From: DATHWB01 sp040905965
Lineage (GTDB): Bacteria; Actinomycetota; Acidimicrobiia; Spongiisociales; ZC4RG35
Reading direction: 5' to 3'
Assembly (NCBI GenBank): GCA_040905965.1
Contig: JBBDQP010000058.1
Location: 55,877-119,876, forward strand
Length of the DNA stretch: 64,000 nucleotides
Within the stretch, counting starts at the first letter, position 1, and each line of letters begins with the position of its first letter. Below, piece by piece: positions 34,514-42,830 of the stretch. The notes below the pieces were generated by a model that was not told the DNA's origin, made no database searches, and saw nothing but the letters and a program-made list of their open reading frames with translations. A program made the position numbers and the translations under genes.

Positions 34514-35521
34514 GTGGCACGTCGGCCGCTCGTGATCGCCTGCGCCGCCCTGGCGGCATTCGGGGTGGCGTTCGCAGTCGCCGGTTCCGACGGTTGGGGT
34601 CCTGCGGCCGAGAACGAATCGGCGATCGGAGAGATCTCGCGGTGGTGCGAACGCGTGAGCGGCGGACTGCTGCGGGAACCAGCCAACACGCTCGGTAACC
34701 TCGGCTTCGTCATCGCCGGATTGGCCATGTTCGGGATCTTGGGTCGGGACATCACCTCGGGCCGCGAGCGCGTCAATCCCTTCATCGGCCACACCCCGAT
34801 CGTCCTCCTGTACGCCTCAGCCAGCGTGTTTCTCGGGCCGGGATCGATGGTCATGCACGGCACCCACACCCGCTTCGGGGCATGGATCGACAACGTCTCG
34901 ATGGTCGCCTACATCCTGATCCCGTGGCTGTTCAACCTGTCCCGACTCGGACGGTGGCGCGACACGACCCTCTTCGCGACCTATGGCGGCCTCCTTGGCG
35001 TCTATGCAGCCGGCTACTGGTTCGTCGGCCCTGACCTGGGCATCGGCCTCGACCTCTTCGGAGCCTCGATCGGCCTTTGGGTCGTCTCCGAAGTCGTCTA
35101 CCGGTTCTGGTCGCCAGCGGTGCGCTGGCTGTCGGGCTTCGTCGGATTCATGGTCGCCGCCGCCTTCGGCGTGACACCTGCCACCATCCTCGACCAGCCT
35201 GGTCAGTACTGGTGGGTCGTCCTCTTCTGGATTCCCGGAATCGTCGCTCAGTACCCCGCTCCTGACCGTCGGAGGTACCTGCCGTGGTATTGGGTGGGGG
35301 TCATGTCGTTCCTCGGTGCCTACGCCATCTGGCTCACTGGGACCGCCGATCATCCCGCCTGTGATCCGGACACGGTCATCCAGGCCCACGCCATCTGGCA
35401 TCTGCTCAGCGCGGTCGCCACATTTGCGTTCTTCCTGTTCCTCCGCACGGCACGACCGATCGACCGTCAGCCGGAGTTCGACTCTTCCTCTTCGACGGCG
35501 AGCGGATCGCCGTCGTCGTAG
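34514..35521 (+). CDS. Ceramidase/CREST-family integral membrane protein
   Basis: 335 aa, seven or more membrane helices. It has CERVSGGLLREPANTLGNLGFVIAGL, GSMVMHGTHTRFGAWIDNVSM and, near the end, ACDPDTVIQAHAIWHLLSA, which are the His/Asp/Ser metal-site motifs of alkaline ceramidases and the CREST superfamily. It is likely a Zn-dependent amide hydrolase in the membrane; the bacterial substrate is unknown. GTG 34514 follows AAGGATCACC. The 3' end overlaps the convergent permease by 55 bp. Confidence 0.8.
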   Translation: MARRPLVIACAALAAFGVAFAVAGSDGWGPAAENESAIGEISRWCERVSGGLLREPANTLGNLGFVIAGLAMFGILGRDITSGRERVNPFIGHTPIVLLYASASVFLGPGSMVMHGTHTRFGAWIDNVSMVAYILIPWLFNLSRLGRWRDTTLFATYGGLLGVYAAGYWFVGPDLGIGLDLFGASIGLWVVSEVVYRFWSPAVRWLSGFVGFMVAAAFGVTPATILDQPGQYWWVVLFWIPGIVAQYPAPDRRRYLPWYWVGVMSFLGAYAIWLTGTADHPACDPDTVIQAHAIWHLLSAVATFAFFLFLRTARPIDRQPEFDSSSSTASGSPSS

Positions 35522-36582
35522 AGCGGACTTCGGAACAGGGCCACCATCGACGTGTCGGGGTCGGCGACGATCGCTTGGTATCCGGCGATGACAACCGCGG
35601 TGATCGGTACGGCGAGGAACGCCCCGACGATCCCGAATGCCACACCCCCGATCGCGAGCGACATGAGGATCACCAGCGAGTGAAGGGACAGCGACCGGCG
35701 GAAGACGATGGGATGCAGGACGTTTCCCTCGATCTGCTGGACCACGAGGACGATGCCGAAGACAATGAGTGCCTGGGTCAAGCCGCGATTGACGAAGACG
35801 ACTGATACGGCCAGGAGACCCGACAGGAACGCCCCCACGATCGGGAAGAAGGCACCGAAGAACACGAGGAGCGAGAGCGGCAGGACGAGCGGCGCGCCGA
35901 CGAGCGCCAGGCCGATACCGATGAAGATGGCATCGACTGCGCCGATCACGGCCAGACCCCTGACATAGGCTCCGAGCGTCGCCCAGGACACCGAGAGAGA
36001 GGCGTGAACCCGACCCGGATCCGAAACCCTCCGGAGCAGTGCGGCATATGCCCGGTCACCGTCCTTGAGGTAGAAGAAGGTCGCCAAGAGCGTCAGGACG
36101 GCCCCCGTGATCACTTCGACCGCCACCGTCGCCCCGCCGACGATTCCCGAAGTCAGCCCCCCGATGTTGCTCTGGAACGCAGAGACGGCATCTTGGATGT
36201 ACCCGTCGACCTCCGTTTCGGACAGTTGAAGAGGCCCTTCCTCTAGCCACTCGGCGAACGCGTCCGTCGCAGCTTCGAAGTCCTCGCCGAGCGGTCCGAG
36301 CCCGTCCACGAACGACGGCACCAAGAGGAAGCCAAGGCCGACGACGAGCGGGATCACGATCGCGATGACTCCCCACGTCGCCAGCATGGGTGACCAGCCG
36401 CGGTCCTTGAACCATTGCACCGGCGGGCTCAATATCGCGGTCAGGAACAGCGCCAGGATCAGCGGGATCACCACGACCTTGACCACGGCAACGGCGTAGA
36501 ACGTGACCGCGATCGCGGCGATCACCAGGAGATAGCGCCAACTGAACCCGGCAGCGCGGTCGAGAACCGATCGTTTGGTCAC
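35467..36582 (-). CDS. AI-2E family transporter
   Basis: 371 aa with about eight membrane helices. The first part (VVIPLILALFLTAILSPPVQWFKDRGW) and the C-terminal GNVLHPIVFRRSLSLHSLVILMSLAIGG are diagnostic of the AI-2E/PerM family. Members include Na+/H+ exchangers and putative autoinducer exporters, so the substrate is open. The GTG start is preceded by TAGGCT and 6 nt. Confidence 0.87.
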   Translation of the reverse strand: MTKRSVLDRAAGFSWRYLLVIAAIAVTFYAVAVVKVVVIPLILALFLTAILSPPVQWFKDRGWSPMLATWGVIAIVIPLVVGLGFLLVPSFVDGLGPLGEDFEAATDAFAEWLEEGPLQLSETEVDGYIQDAVSAFQSNIGGLTSGIVGGATVAVEVITGAVLTLLATFFYLKDGDRAYAALLRRVSDPGRVHASLSVSWATLGAYVRGLAVIGAVDAIFIGIGLALVGAPLVLPLSLLVFFGAFFPIVGAFLSGLLAVSVVFVNRGLTQALIVFGIVLVVQQIEGNVLHPIVFRRSLSLHSLVILMSLAIGGVAFGIVGAFLAVPITAVVIAGYQAIVADPDTSMVALFRSPLYDDGDPLAVEEEESNSG

Positions 36583-36588
36583 GTCATC

Positions 36589-36594
36589 AGCCTA
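36589..36594 (-). promoter_or_regulatory. -10 hexamer TAGGCT, 6 nt before GTG 36582
   Basis: Leaderless layout for the AI-2E family transporter gene. Confidence 0.4.
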
Positions 36595-36622
36595 CGACGA
36601 GCGTCAACGGCTCCGCCGCGCT

Positions 36623-37045
36623 TCAGACGATCTCGAGCGTGACGGGAACGTTGCCCGCCAGGGCTTTCGAGACTGGGCAGTTCTCCTTGGCGCCATTGGC
36701 CGCTTCGGCGAATCCCTCGGCCGACAGGCCAGGCACATCGCCGGAAAGGACCAACTTCATTCCCGTGATCCCCGTGCCGGGGACGAATGTGGCGGTCGCC
36801 TTCACATCGAGAGAGGTCGGGGGCGTGCCGCCCCGTGCCAGCGCGGCTGACAACGCCATCGAGAAGCAACTTGCGTGGGCCGCCGCGATCAGTTCCTCCG
36901 GGCTGGTCTTCCCACCGGACTCCTCGGAGCGGGCCTTCCAATCGACCTGGAGCGGGCCTGCAGCCCCGGAGGCCAGCGTCGCGGTGCCCGCGCCGGACAT
37001 GAGGTCGCCTTCCCAACGGACGGATGCGGTGGAGTCGAGTGCCAT
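36623..37045 (-). CDS. OsmC/Ohr-family peroxiredoxin
   Basis: 140 aa. The two catalytic cysteines are Cys60 (AHASCFSM) and Cys123 (ENCPVSKAL), with SPEELIAAAHASCFSMAL as the OsmC signature. It reduces organic hydroperoxides using a thiol donor. ATG 37045 is preceded by GAAAGGG; the upstream extension is not used. Confidence 0.9.
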   Translation of the reverse strand: MALDSTASVRWEGDLMSGAGTATLASGAAGPLQVDWKARSEESGGKTSPEELIAAAHASCFSMALSAALARGGTPPTSLDVKATATFVPGTGITGMKLVLSGDVPGLSAEGFAEAANGAKENCPVSKALAGNVPVTLEIV

Positions 37046-37105
37046 GGTCGTAGCCCTTTCGTGTGGTCGGCCGGAGGCTACCGGCCCTCCCACCCATCCG
37101 GAATC

Positions 37106-38317
37106 TCAGGCGCGAGTGCGGTGAAGGAGGGGATCGAGCGCGGCGAGGACCCGGTCGGCGGCGCGCAACACACGACCCGCGGTACCGGGGGTCTCCGAAT
37201 CCACCAGGTTTCCCATGACCTTGAGCGTGATGTCGGCGACGCCTTGAGTTCCCACCGCCACTTTCAGGCCGGCGTCGAGGATCCACGGGTGCCCGATGAG
37301 GAACGAGAAACGTCGGCCGGTACGCAAGAATCCGTCGAATCGCTCACCGATCAGACGGTCATACTCCGCCGGCGCCGTGGCAGGGTCAGACACGAAGAGG
37401 TCCGCGGCAAGCATTCCAGACTCGAGTCCGTAGTCGATGCCTTCCCCGTTCATCGGATTGATCAAACCGGCCGCATCACCGACGGCCACCCAGCCGGGAC
37501 CATGACGCCGTTGGACAGTCATCGGCAGCCGCCACGCACGAGGCCTCTCCAAGTACGGACCGACGCTCCACGAGTCGCGCACCTGATCCCGGTAGAGGTC
37601 CATGAGAGTGTTGAGATTGAGTTGTTTGAAGCCCTTCATCGTGGACAGCGCCCCGACTCCGATGTTCACGGTTCCGTCTCCCGCGGGGAACATCCAGCCG
37701 TAGCCGGGCACCGAGTTCCCAAGCGCGTCGCGCATCGTCAGACAGGCCTCGATATGGCGATCCGCGTGACGGGGGGACTCGACATAGGAACGAATCGCCA
37801 GCCCGAACGGCTCCCCTTCGATCCGCGTCGCTCCCAGCATCCGGGCCACCGCCCCTGGAGCGCCGGTTGCGGCCACCACGAGCTCTGCGGCCCAGCGGGT
37901 ACCACCTGCCTCGACGCCGACCACCCGTTCCCCCTCGATGACAGGCAAGGCTTCGGTCTTCCACACCAACTCGGCGCCGGCCGACCCGGCTGCGTCTATC
38001 AGGGCGACATCGAGCCGACGTCGCGGCCACACGGCCCCATGGGCGGGGAAGCGGCTCGTTCCCGGCCACGGGAGCTCCCGTACTGTCTTCCCGGCGATCA
38101 TGCGCAGCCCGTCGATGTGGTGCGCGTCGGACAGGTCGATCTTCAACTCGTTGAGCGCCCCAACGGCTCGGGGTGTCAATCCATCCCCGCACACCTTGTC
38201 CCGACCGTATGGCGCCTTGTCGAAGACGACGACCGAGGCTCCCAGGCGCGCAGCCTGGATTGCGGTTGCAGCCCCGGCAGGACCGGCACCGATGACGGCG
38301 ATATCGACAGATTTCAT
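37106..38317 (-). CDS. Geranylgeranyl reductase family FAD-dependent oxidoreductase
   Basis: 403 aa. FAD-binding GAGPAGAATAIQAARLG, DKVCGDGLTPRAVGAL and WVAVGDAAGLINPMNGEGIDYGLESG match the family used for isoprenoid chain saturation, including menaquinone side-chain reduction in actinobacteria (MenJ-like). C-terminal hydrophobic residues suggest membrane association. ATG 38317 is preferred over the 38413 extension. The substrate is inferred from family. Confidence 0.88.
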   Translation of the reverse strand: MKSVDIAVIGAGPAGAATAIQAARLGASVVVFDKAPYGRDKVCGDGLTPRAVGALNELKIDLSDAHHIDGLRMIAGKTVRELPWPGTSRFPAHGAVWPRRRLDVALIDAAGSAGAELVWKTEALPVIEGERVVGVEAGGTRWAAELVVAATGAPGAVARMLGATRIEGEPFGLAIRSYVESPRHADRHIEACLTMRDALGNSVPGYGWMFPAGDGTVNIGVGALSTMKGFKQLNLNTLMDLYRDQVRDSWSVGPYLERPRAWRLPMTVQRRHGPGWVAVGDAAGLINPMNGEGIDYGLESGMLAADLFVSDPATAPAEYDRLIGERFDGFLRTGRRFSFLIGHPWILDAGLKVAVGTQGVADITLKVMGNLVDSETPGTAGRVLRAADRVLAALDPLLHRTRA

Positions 38318-38383
38318 GGGCACCCGGGAGGTTATCGGCCGCCGGCTCGCACCGGCATTCCGGCAGGGCCGGCCAGGCGACCG

Positions 38384-38389
38384 TAGAGT
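38384..38389 (+). promoter_or_regulatory. -10 hexamer TAGAGT, 7 nt before ATG 38397
   Basis: Leaderless promoter for lemA and the coupled DUF2207 gene. Confidence 0.5.
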
Positions 38390-38396
38390 CCCGGGG

Positions 38397-38939
38397 ATGG
38401 AACTCCTGGTCATACTCGCGGTCGTCGTCCTTCTGCTCGGGTGGTTCGTGATGACCTACAACCGCCTCGTGGTCGGTCGGAACCGCGTGGACAACGCCTG
38501 GGGCCAGGTCGATGTGCAACTCGGGCGTCGCAACGACCTCATCCCCAACCTCGTCGAGACCGTGAAGGGATACGCCTCCCACGAAAAGGAGACCTTCGAT
38601 CGCGTGGTGCAAGCGAGAAGCCGGTCTCAGTCGGCAGAGAGCCCGGCCGCCGCGGCGGAGGCCGAAAACATGCTCACGGGAGCCCTTCGCCAGCTCTTCG
38701 CGCTCGCAGAGGCCTATCCGGACCTCAAGGCGTCCGACGGTTTCCGGGATCTCCAAGCGCAGCTCACGGAGACCGAGGACAAGATCGCCGTCGCCCGCCA
38801 GATCTACAACGACACCGTCCTGAACCAGAACAATCGGGTGCAGACCGTTCCCTCCAATATCGTTGCATCCCTCGCCGGATTCGAGACTCGTGAGTTCTTC
38901 GATGCTCCGTTAGATGAACCCCCCCAGGTCCAATTCTGA
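38397..38939 (+). CDS. lemA: LemA family protein
   Basis: 180 aa. An N-terminal membrane helix (residues 3-20) is followed by NRLVVGRNRVDNAWGQVDVQLGRRNDLIPNLVETVKGYASHE, the core LemA signature, with coiled helices behind it. LemA proteins sit at the membrane and usually neighbour DUF2207/TPM-type proteins, as here. The function is unclear. The stop overlaps the next start as CTGA. Confidence 0.93.
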   Translation: MELLVILAVVVLLLGWFVMTYNRLVVGRNRVDNAWGQVDVQLGRRNDLIPNLVETVKGYASHEKETFDRVVQARSRSQSAESPAAAAEAENMLTGALRQLFALAEAYPDLKASDGFRDLQAQLTETEDKIAVARQIYNDTVLNQNNRVQTVPSNIVASLAGFETREFFDAPLDEPPQVQF

Positions 38940-40798
38940 GCAGATCCGCCCGGTTCGCCGCCGCGCTCGGCGCCATCGCATGCCTCGTCCTCATCACGCC
39001 TGCGCCCGCCGCGTCGGCGCGCTCGTTCGAGATCACCGACACCGACGTCACCATCAATCTGGCGTCTGACGGGTCCTTGCACATCACAGAGAACATCACG
39101 TTCGCGTTCGACGGCTCCTTCAGTGGCGCCTATCGGGAGATCCCGTTGCGAGGCGGAGAGTCGATCGCCGAGATCGGCGTGTACGAGAACGGGACGGCGT
39201 ACTCCCCCGGTGGCTGCACGGACCTCGGCTGTTCCAGTCCGATCGGCACCTTCGGTACGCGGGACCTGGGCGGACGCATGCGGGTGGTCTGGCATTACTC
39301 GGCGACGTCGGAGGAGCGGACCTTCACGGTCACCTACCGGATGACGGGCGTGACGAAGGTGTACGACGATGTCGTCGACGTGCAACTTCAGGTGTGGGGA
39401 GACGAGTGGGAGGTGCCGGTGCACGACGTCACCGCCACCCTGGTCTCTCCAGGAGACGCACTGACGGAAGACGACATCCTGATCTGGGGCCACCCCTCCT
39501 CCGTGCGGGGTGTCGTCTCATTGGGTTCCGACGGCCTGACCCCCACGTTGGAAGCCGGCCCGGTCCCGCCCGGCCAGTTTGTGGAAATCCGGGTGGTGCT
39601 GCCCCGCTCGGTGCTCACCTCGACTGACGGTGCGACGGTCCTCGGGGGTGATGGTCGCGATCTGATCATCTCCGAGGAGAACCGCGCCCTCGAAGTCGCC
39701 GAGACCCGGCAGCGGGCACGACGGATCATGTGGATCATCGGCGGGCTGGCGCTCTTCGTTCCCGTCACGGTGGCGGCGACTTACATCTACCTGCGCCACG
39801 GACGCGAGCCGAAGGTCGCCTACGAGCGCGACTACGAACAGGAACCTCCTTCCGACCACCCGCCCGCACTCGTACAGGCCCTCCTCACTCAGGGGGCGGT
39901 GGACGAGAAGGGCTTCACGGCGACCGTGTTCGATCTGGTCAGACGCGGCGTCCTCGACGCCCAACCCGTCACCACCGCCCGGAGTACCTGGATGGGTCTC
40001 CGCAACGAGGACATCACCGACCTCGAACTGTCTCTGGCCGACACGGGTCAGACGCTGCGAGCGCACGAGCGGTCGGTCGTACACGTGATGAACCGGGTGC
40101 TGGACGAGGGACCGCAACCATTGCACGTCTTCCGAGACCGCATACGCGACGATGCCTCCGCCAACGCCTCGACATATGCCGAATTTCGCAAGCATGCCGG
40201 CAAGGCGGTCGTGTCCGAAGGCCTCCTCGACCGTTCCGGCGGGCGCGCCCTCGTCATCGCCGGACTCGTCCTCGCAGGCGTGTTCGCGTCCCTCGTGGCC
40301 GCCGCGGTGATGGTGGGCGGTGGCGCAGCCGGAGGTCTGATTCCCTTCTTCATCTTCGGAGGTTTCGTCAACGCCGGCGCCTTCGCCGCCTTCATTGCCG
40401 CCCGTCGCACCTGGGTTCGACGAACCAAGGAAGGAGCGCTGCTCGCCGCACGGTGGGAGGCGTTCCGGTCATACCTCCGCGACTTCAGCCGACTCGAAGA
40501 CGCACCACCGATCGCTCTCGGTCTGTGGGACACCTTTCTCGTCCATGCCATTGCTCTCGGTGTGGCGGAGGAAGTGCTGGCGGCCGCCCGTCTCCACGCT
40601 CCCGCCGAGCTCGCCCAGGTGTCACACGTGTACTGGTACGGAACTCACGGATACAGCGGCGGTCCGTCGGAGAACGCGTTCGCCGGACTCACCAGCGCCC
40701 TCAACGGAGCGTTCACTCCGCCGTCTTCCGGCGGTGGGGGCGGCTTCTCCGGCGGGGGCGGCGGCGGAGGGGGCGGCGGAGGAGGAGGTGCATGGTGA
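38936..40798 (+). CDS. DUF2207 membrane protein with signal peptide, apparent CTG start
   Basis: 620 aa if read from CTG 38936, which overlaps the lemA stop (CTGA). From there a clear signal peptide runs SRSARFAAALGAIACLVLITPAPAASA, then the DUF2207 beta domain (DVTINLASDGSLHITENI...). The only standard in-frame start is TTG 39077, which would remove the signal peptide; the upstream in-frame stop is TGA 38915. Membrane helices lie at about residues 265-285 and in the hydrophobic block near 435-490. The protein ends in a poly-Gly tail and GGAW, typical of the family. Confidence 0.8.
   Translation: MSRSARFAAALGAIACLVLITPAPAASARSFEITDTDVTINLASDGSLHITENITFAFDGSFSGAYREIPLRGGESIAEIGVYENGTAYSPGGCTDLGCSSPIGTFGTRDLGGRMRVVWHYSATSEERTFTVTYRMTGVTKVYDDVVDVQLQVWGDEWEVPVHDVTATLVSPGDALTEDDILIWGHPSSVRGVVSLGSDGLTPTLEAGPVPPGQFVEIRVVLPRSVLTSTDGATVLGGDGRDLIISEENRALEVAETRQRARRIMWIIGGLALFVPVTVAATYIYLRHGREPKVAYERDYEQEPPSDHPPALVQALLTQGAVDEKGFTATVFDLVRRGVLDAQPVTTARSTWMGLRNEDITDLELSLADTGQTLRAHERSVVHVMNRVLDEGPQPLHVFRDRIRDDASANASTYAEFRKHAGKAVVSEGLLDRSGGRALVIAGLVLAGVFASLVAAAVMVGGGAAGGLIPFFIFGGFVNAGAFAAFIAARRTWVRRTKEGALLAARWEAFRSYLRDFSRLEDAPPIALGLWDTFLVHAIALGVAEEVLAAARLHAPAELAQVSHVYWYGTHGYSGGPSENAFAGLTSALNGAFTPPSSGGGGGFSGGGGGGGGGGGGGAW
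40732..40791 (+). repeat. G-rich low-complexity tract encoding the poly-Gly tail
   Basis: Runs of GGCGGTGGGGGC-type triplets encode the Gly-rich end of the DUF2207 protein. Several runs of four to six G could fold as a G-quadruplex in mRNA. It ends within the start region of the next gene. Confidence 0.6.
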
Positions 40799-41079
40799 TC
40801 ACGGTGGTTGCTCACTACCGAGCGCGGGAGGGGACGGCTGAGGAGGTGGCCGCCCGACTCGTGGACTACGCCGAGGTCGTCCGCACCGAGCCGGGATGCC
40901 TGACGTTCGTCGTCAACCGAGACATCTCCGACGACCACGCCTTCGTCCTCTACGAGGTGTATCGGGATCAAGCCGCCCTTGACGCCCACGTCGCATCCGA
41001 GCACTTCGCCAAGGTGGCGGTCGGCGAGATCCGGCCGCTTCTCGCAGACCGGCAAGTGAGCACGCTCACCCCTCTTTGA
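40792..41079 (+). CDS. Antibiotic biosynthesis monooxygenase (ABM) domain protein
   Basis: 95 aa ferredoxin-like fold. VITVVAHYRAREGTAEEVAARL, TEPGCLTFVVNRD and the FVLYEVYRDQAALDAHVASEHF motif are typical of ABM/YgiN proteins. It could be a quinone-type monooxygenase or heme-degrading-like enzyme. ATG 40792 overlaps the DUF2207 stop by 7 bp, with GGAGGAGG as the SD. Confidence 0.85.
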   Translation: MVITVVAHYRAREGTAEEVAARLVDYAEVVRTEPGCLTFVVNRDISDDHAFVLYEVYRDQAALDAHVASEHFAKVAVGEIRPLLADRQVSTLTPL

Positions 41080-41088
41080 GGGTTGCCA

Positions 41089-41544
41089 TCAGACGAACGG
41101 CGGCAGCACGACCTTGCGTCGCCGTTCGAGCACCAGAGTCGTCTGCTCGTCAACGACCGCGTCGAACGTTGCGATCTCGTTCAACACGCGGTTCCCGAGC
41201 GTCGAGACGTCGGCGACGGAGAGATCGATGATGACGTCGAATGCGCCGGTCACGAGGCTGATCGACTCGGTCTCCTCCAAGGACCAGACATGTTGAACGA
41301 ATCGCTCTACGACGTCGCGGGATTTCGGCTGCAGGCGCACCGAGACCATCGCTCGTACCGGTCTGCCAAGAGCCTCAGGATCGACGTCGGCGTGGTAGCC
41401 GCGCAGTACCCCTCGCTCTTCCAGATTCCTGATCCGGGTGAGCATCGTCGAGGGCGCGACACCAACGGCAGTCGCCAGGTCCTTGTTGGACCTCCTGGCG
41501 TCCCGCTGGAGTTCGAGCACGATCTGGCGGTCAGTGGCGTCCAT
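41089..41544 (-). CDS. Lrp/AsnC family transcriptional regulator
   Basis: 151 aa. The N-terminal HTH is MDATDRQIVLELQRDARRSNKDLATAVGVAPSTMLTRIRNLEE, and the C-terminal RAM/ligand domain holds VTGAFDVIIDLSV. It is divergent from the aminotransferase gene and probably regulates amino-acid breakdown there. ATG 41556 lies inside the -10 hexamer TATGCT; the real start is ATG 41544. Confidence 0.9.
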   Translation of the reverse strand: MDATDRQIVLELQRDARRSNKDLATAVGVAPSTMLTRIRNLEERGVLRGYHADVDPEALGRPVRAMVSVRLQPKSRDVVERFVQHVWSLEETESISLVTGAFDVIIDLSVADVSTLGNRVLNEIATFDAVVDEQTTLVLERRRKVVLPPFV

Positions 41545-41551
41545 GGTGCCG

Positions 41552-41557
41552 AGCATA
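41552..41557 (-). promoter_or_regulatory. -10 hexamer TATGCT, 7 nt before ATG 41544
   Basis: Leaderless layout for the Lrp gene. On the plus strand, TATTGT at about 41606-41611 is the likely -10 of the aminotransferase, whose leader is ~25 nt. Confidence 0.5.
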
Positions 41558-41639
41558 CGGCCCTGACCTCGACCGGACTCGTGAAGTTGGGAAGTCTCCG
41601 GTTGGTATTGTCCGTCGAGGATCGACCAGACTGAAAATC

Positions 41640-42830
41640 GTGTTCGAACGACTCGACTCCGTTCCGCCCGACCCGATTCTCGGACTGATCGAGCGGTTCA
41701 GGGACGACCCGTCCCCTGACAAGGTCGATCTCGGAGTGGGCGTCTACCGCGACGAATCCGGTCGTACACCGATCATGGCTGCAGTGCGCGAGGCGGCGCG
41801 CCTCGAAGTCGAATCCAGTTCTTCGAAGGCATACTTCGGCCAGGCCGGCAACCCTGAAATCAACCCGGTGCTCCAGGACCTGATCCTGGGACCCGACCAT
41901 CCCGCCAGCATCGCGAGGAGAGCGATCACGTTGCAGACACCGGGAGGTTCGGGGGCGCTCCGGGTCGCGGGGGAACTGCTGGTGGAGGCGAATCCCGACG
42001 TACGGATGTGGGTCCCGTCTCCGACGTGGGCAAACCACGTTCCCCTGCTCGGCAGCGCCGGCATCCAACTCAAGGCGTACCCGTATTACGAAGGGGCGAT
42101 CGTCGCCCGAGACGCCATGCTCGGCACCCTCGAGACCGCCCAAGAAGGCGATGTGATCCTCGTCCACGGCTCCTGTCACAACCCGACCGGGGCCGACCTC
42201 AGCACCGAGGACTTCCGGGCGCTGGCATCGATTGCGATGGCACGGCGGATCCCCGTGCTGGTTGACAACGCCTACCAGGGATTCGCCCAGGGCTTGGAAG
42301 AAGACGCCGTCGGTGCCCGCATCCTCGTCGAGGCGGGCCTCGAGGTGCTGATCTGCACCTCCTTTTCGAAAAACTTTGGGCTGTACCGCGATCGGGCGGG
42401 ATCCCTGACCCTCACCGGTCCGTCGTCCCAGACAACGGACGCCGCGTACGCCAACGCACTCAGGCTGGTGCGAAGGATGTACTCGGTGCCCCCGGACCAC
42501 GGACCTTCACTCGTGTCGCGGGTCCTCACCACCCCTGGACTGCGACAAAGATGGGAGACCGAACTCGATCACATGCGCACGCGGTTGTCTTCTCTGCGCG
42601 CCAAGCTCGTCGGGGCGTTGCATGATCGAGGAAGAGCCGACTTCGACTTCATCGCCGGCCAGCGGGGAATGTTCTCGCTCCTCGGCATCGACGAGGCGAC
42701 GGCAACGAGTCTTGTCGAACACCATCACGTGTATCTGCCGAGCAACGGTCGAATCAATGTGGCAGGCATCAGCGACGCCAACGTCGAGCGGGTGGCCGAA
42801 GCGATCGTCGCCGTCACCGCCAAGAACTGA
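41640..42830 (+). CDS. Aspartate/aromatic amino acid aminotransferase (class I, TyrB/AspC-like)
   Basis: 396 aa. VPPDPILGLIERFRDDPSPDKVDLGVGVYRDE is the AspC/TyrB start; PLP-Lys244 is in SFSKNFGLYRDR, HNPTGAD lies in the PLP loop, and the C-terminal substrate Arg would be in GRINVAGI. In this context (Lrp, indolepyruvate oxidoreductase) aromatic amino acids are likely substrates, giving arylpyruvates. The GTG 41640 start is uncertain. The 3' end overlaps the convergent gene by 17 bp. Confidence 0.92.
   Translation: MFERLDSVPPDPILGLIERFRDDPSPDKVDLGVGVYRDESGRTPIMAAVREAARLEVESSSSKAYFGQAGNPEINPVLQDLILGPDHPASIARRAITLQTPGGSGALRVAGELLVEANPDVRMWVPSPTWANHVPLLGSAGIQLKAYPYYEGAIVARDAMLGTLETAQEGDVILVHGSCHNPTGADLSTEDFRALASIAMARRIPVLVDNAYQGFAQGLEEDAVGARILVEAGLEVLICTSFSKNFGLYRDRAGSLTLTGPSSQTTDAAYANALRLVRRMYSVPPDHGPSLVSRVLTTPGLRQRWETELDHMRTRLSSLRAKLVGALHDRGRADFDFIAGQRGMFSLLGIDEATATSLVEHHHVYLPSNGRINVAGISDANVERVAEAIVAVTAKN

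Noticed and set aside
33434..34792. N-terminal extension of the prfC frame giving a 977-residue reading
   Set aside because: The extension is antisense to the HAD gene and part of the ceramidase-like gene; RF3 starts naturally at ATG 33433 with a good SD.
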